In this document: positions 5,688 to 7,406 of the stretch, in pieces
Position numbering within the stretch: the stretch's first letter is position 1
Layout: each line of letters opens with the position of its first letter
Origin: Prolixibacteraceae bacterium
GTDB taxonomy: Bacteria; Bacteroidota; Bacteroidia; Bacteroidales; Prolixibacteraceae
Direction: 5' to 3'
Assembly (NCBI GenBank): GCA_018399395.1
Contig: JAGYOI010000057.1
Location: 1-7,406 of the forward strand
Length of the DNA stretch: 7,406 bases
Made by a program: the position numbers and the translations under genes
Notes under the pieces: model-generated
Seen by the model: only the letters and a program-made list of their open reading frames with translations
The model's database searches: none
Told to the model about the DNA's origin: nothing

Positions 5688-7406
5688 TTATTCTACCGAT
5701 ATGTCATATGGCATGCGTGCCATTATTCCGTTGCTGTTCATAATTGTATTTACAGCTTTATAGTGTTTGGCTGCGTATCCCAATTCATTGGTGATGATTT
5801 TGTTTTTAACTTTGGTTGAGAATCCTTTCAGTAATTCCTGTATCGGGTCTTTTTGTTTAGGATATTCAACAATACGGTAGGTTTCAAGACCACTCATGTT
5901 TTTTGCAATTTCTATGGCATCATCCATGTCGCCTAAAACATCTACCAGCCCAAGCTCAAATGCATTTTCACCTGTCCATACACGGCCTTGTCCTATTTCG
6001 TCAACTTGCTCATAGGTCATGCCGCGCCCTTTGGCCACATGGTTAACAAATGTAGAATACACGTTTTCAACCATATTTTGCATCATTTCTTTTTCGTGTT
6101 TAGTCAAGGGTCGTGTTACTGCAGGCATATCACTGAGTTCATTTGTTTTTACTACTTCGGTATTAATGCCAAGTTTGTCTTCAAAAAGTTCTTCAACATT
6201 TGGGACCATACCAAAAACCCCAATCGATCCGGTAATGGTTGATGGGTTGGCAACAATTGTATCGGCGGCACAAGCAATGTAATAACCTCCGGAAGCAGCT
6301 ACATTGCCCATTGACACAACAATTGGTTTTACTTGTTCTGTTAACTTAACCTCGCGCCATATCAAATCGGAAGCCAAAGCACTTCCTCCGGGCGAGTTAA
6401 CACGTAGTACAACTGCTTTTATTGAAGAGTCTTTACGGGCTTTTGATATCTCGTGTGCAATTTGTTTGCCTACAATCATCTCTTCGTCAAAGGGTCCTGC
6501 GCTTTCCATAACAATGTCACCTGAAGCGTACACAACGGCAATCTTTTCTTTGATAAGGCCTTTTTGTTCACGCTTTGCTTTAATATTTTTCATGTCGGAA
6601 ATGCTGTGAAAATTCAAATCATCGCTGTTTTCAAGTCCAACTTGTTCCTTTAGGAAATCAGCTACCTGATCGGTGTATAAAATGCTGTCGACAAGGTTTT
6701 TGGCTGTAAGGTTGTATGCCGGGCTGAAAGTTGTGTTTTCATCAGCTATAGCGTTGAGCTGGTCAGTTGTCATGCCCCTTGATTCAGCAATGTCTGTTGT
6801 TATCGTGTTCCAGATGCTCCCAATATAAACATTAATTTGTTCGCGGTTGGCATCACTCATTTCTTCAAGCATGAAGGGCTCAACTGCTGCTTTGAACTTG
6901 CCGTGCCTGATAATTTGCATTTCAACGCCTAATTTCTCCAGCGCGTTTTTGTAGAATGAATGTGTAGAAGCAAGCCCTGAGAATGACAATATGCCTTCGG
7001 GCTGTATGAATACCTTGTCGGCAACCGAAGCCAGGTAATATGCTTTTTGGGAATAGGTTTCAGAATAGGCATAAACAGGCTTACCCGATTCTTCTTTGAA
7101 CTCAGTAAGTGCGTCACGAATTTCTTCGCAGGCGGCATAACCGGCCATTACATGGTCAACGCGTAAATAAATACCTTTAATGTTATCTTCGTCAGCCGCC
7201 TTGCTGATTGCTGATTTTATGTCGTCAAGACCAATTTTCTTGGTGCTCTGCATACCCGGTATCTGAAGATTTTCAAAGGGGTCGTTTGATGAACGGTCTG
7301 TTACTTGTGCATCGAGGTCAATTCTTAGCAAAGAATTTTCTTTGAGGGTAACCTCCTGGGGAGATGACATGGCTACAATCGCTGATATTAAGCCTATCGA
7401 AAGGAA
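5688..7406 (-). CDS. sppA: Signal peptide peptidase SppA, long (67K) type, N-terminus cut by window edge
   Basis: SppA is a membrane-bound serine/lysine peptidase that degrades cleaved signal peptides. It is the double-domain form of E. coli type. Numbered from the Met at 7370, there are 560 residues with two tandem ClpP-like halves (about 45-250 and 275-490). The catalytic lysine should be K160 in FKAAVEPF (codon 6891-6893). The nucleophile should be S360 in NVAASGGYY (codon 6291-6293). VNSPGGSALAS (325-335) and TGSIGVFG (380-387) match the family oxyanion and helix region. The Met at 7370 is not the start: the frame stays open to the edge and adds 12 residues, FLSIGLISAIVA, which read as the end of an N-terminal membrane anchor. 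Roughly 15-20 residues are probably missing beyond the window. The gene ends before a strong terminator, so the peptidase and lpxK are probably separate transcripts. Confidence 0.95.
   Translation of the reverse strand, partial: FLSIGLISAIVAMSSPQEVTLKENSLLRIDLDAQVTDRSSNDPFENLQIPGMQSTKKIGLDDIKSAISKAADEDNIKGIYLRVDHVMAGYAACEEIRDALTEFKEESGKPVYAYSETYSQKAYYLASVADKVFIQPEGILSFSGLASTHSFYKNALEKLGVEMQIIRHGKFKAAVEPFMLEEMSDANREQINVYIGSIWNTITTDIAESRGMTTDQLNAIADENTTFSPAYNLTAKNLVDSILYTDQVADFLKEQVGLENSDDLNFHSISDMKNIKAKREQKGLIKEKIAVVYASGDIVMESAGPFDEEMIVGKQIAHEISKARKDSSIKAVVLRVNSPGGSALASDLIWREVKLTEQVKPIVVSMGNVAASGGYYIACAADTIVANPSTITGSIGVFGMVPNVEELFEDKLGINTEVVKTNELSDMPAVTRPLTKHEKEMMQNMVENVYSTFVNHVAKGRGMTYEQVDEIGQGRVWTGENAFELGLVDVLGDMDDAIEIAKNMSGLETYRIVEYPKQKDPIQELLKGFSTKVKNKIITNELGYAAKHYKAVNTIMNSNGIMARMPYDISVE

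Noticed and set aside
5988..6609. Several + strand open frames of 84-101 residues opposite sppA
   Set aside because: They are antisense to conserved SppA catalytic-domain coding sequence, overlap one another in different frames, and show no recognisable motif or start context.
1..7406. Search for mobile elements, CRISPR arrays, tRNA/rRNA, toxin-antitoxin or defence cassettes
   Set aside because: No terminal inverted repeats, spaced repeat units, RNA gene signatures, transposase/integrase motifs or paired small toxin-antitoxin genes were seen; nearly all DNA is explained by conserved housekeeping and envelope genes.

Overview
The window reads as ordinary chromosomal DNA from a member of the Bacteroidota. 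Three things support this: a type IX secretion (T9SS) C-terminal sorting tail at the left edge, a perfect Bacteroidota-type -7 box (TAnnTTTG) upstream of lpxK, and A-rich leaders without Shine-Dalgarno sites ahead of the genes. Gene order and protein style suggest the class Bacteroidia (a Marinilabiliales-like relative is plausible), but no genus can be named from the sequence alone.

Left half, + strand (1-3652). The 3' end of a secreted T9SS cargo protein is followed, after 6 nt, by an inositol-monophosphatase family enzyme. An uncharacterised 149-residue protein follows, overlapping that gene by 8 nt. Then come an LpxL/HtrB-type acyltransferase (2-nt gap) and, after 53 nt, a family 2 glycosyltransferase that starts at TTG. 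The tight spacing of the middle three genes implies one transcript. The acyltransferase and glycosyltransferase point to envelope lipid and glycan synthesis.

Right half, - strand (3672-7406, read right to left). SppA, a membrane-anchored signal-peptide peptidase, is cut by the right edge. It is followed by a strong intrinsic terminator, a promoter-like sequence, lpxK (lipid A 4'-kinase) and a trimeric-type purine nucleoside phosphorylase whose start lies 62 nt inside lpxK. The two halves converge with only 19 nt between the glycosyltransferase and phosphorylase stop codons.

The window is almost fully coding and the longest non-coding stretch is 164 nt (5524-5687). I see no mobile element, CRISPR array, tRNA, rRNA or defence cassette, and no convincing undescribed system. 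The points most worth a second look are the uncharacterised 149-residue protein, the long lpxK/phosphorylase overlap, the TTG start of the glycosyltransferase, and the small repeat/hairpin cluster just upstream of the lpxK promoter.
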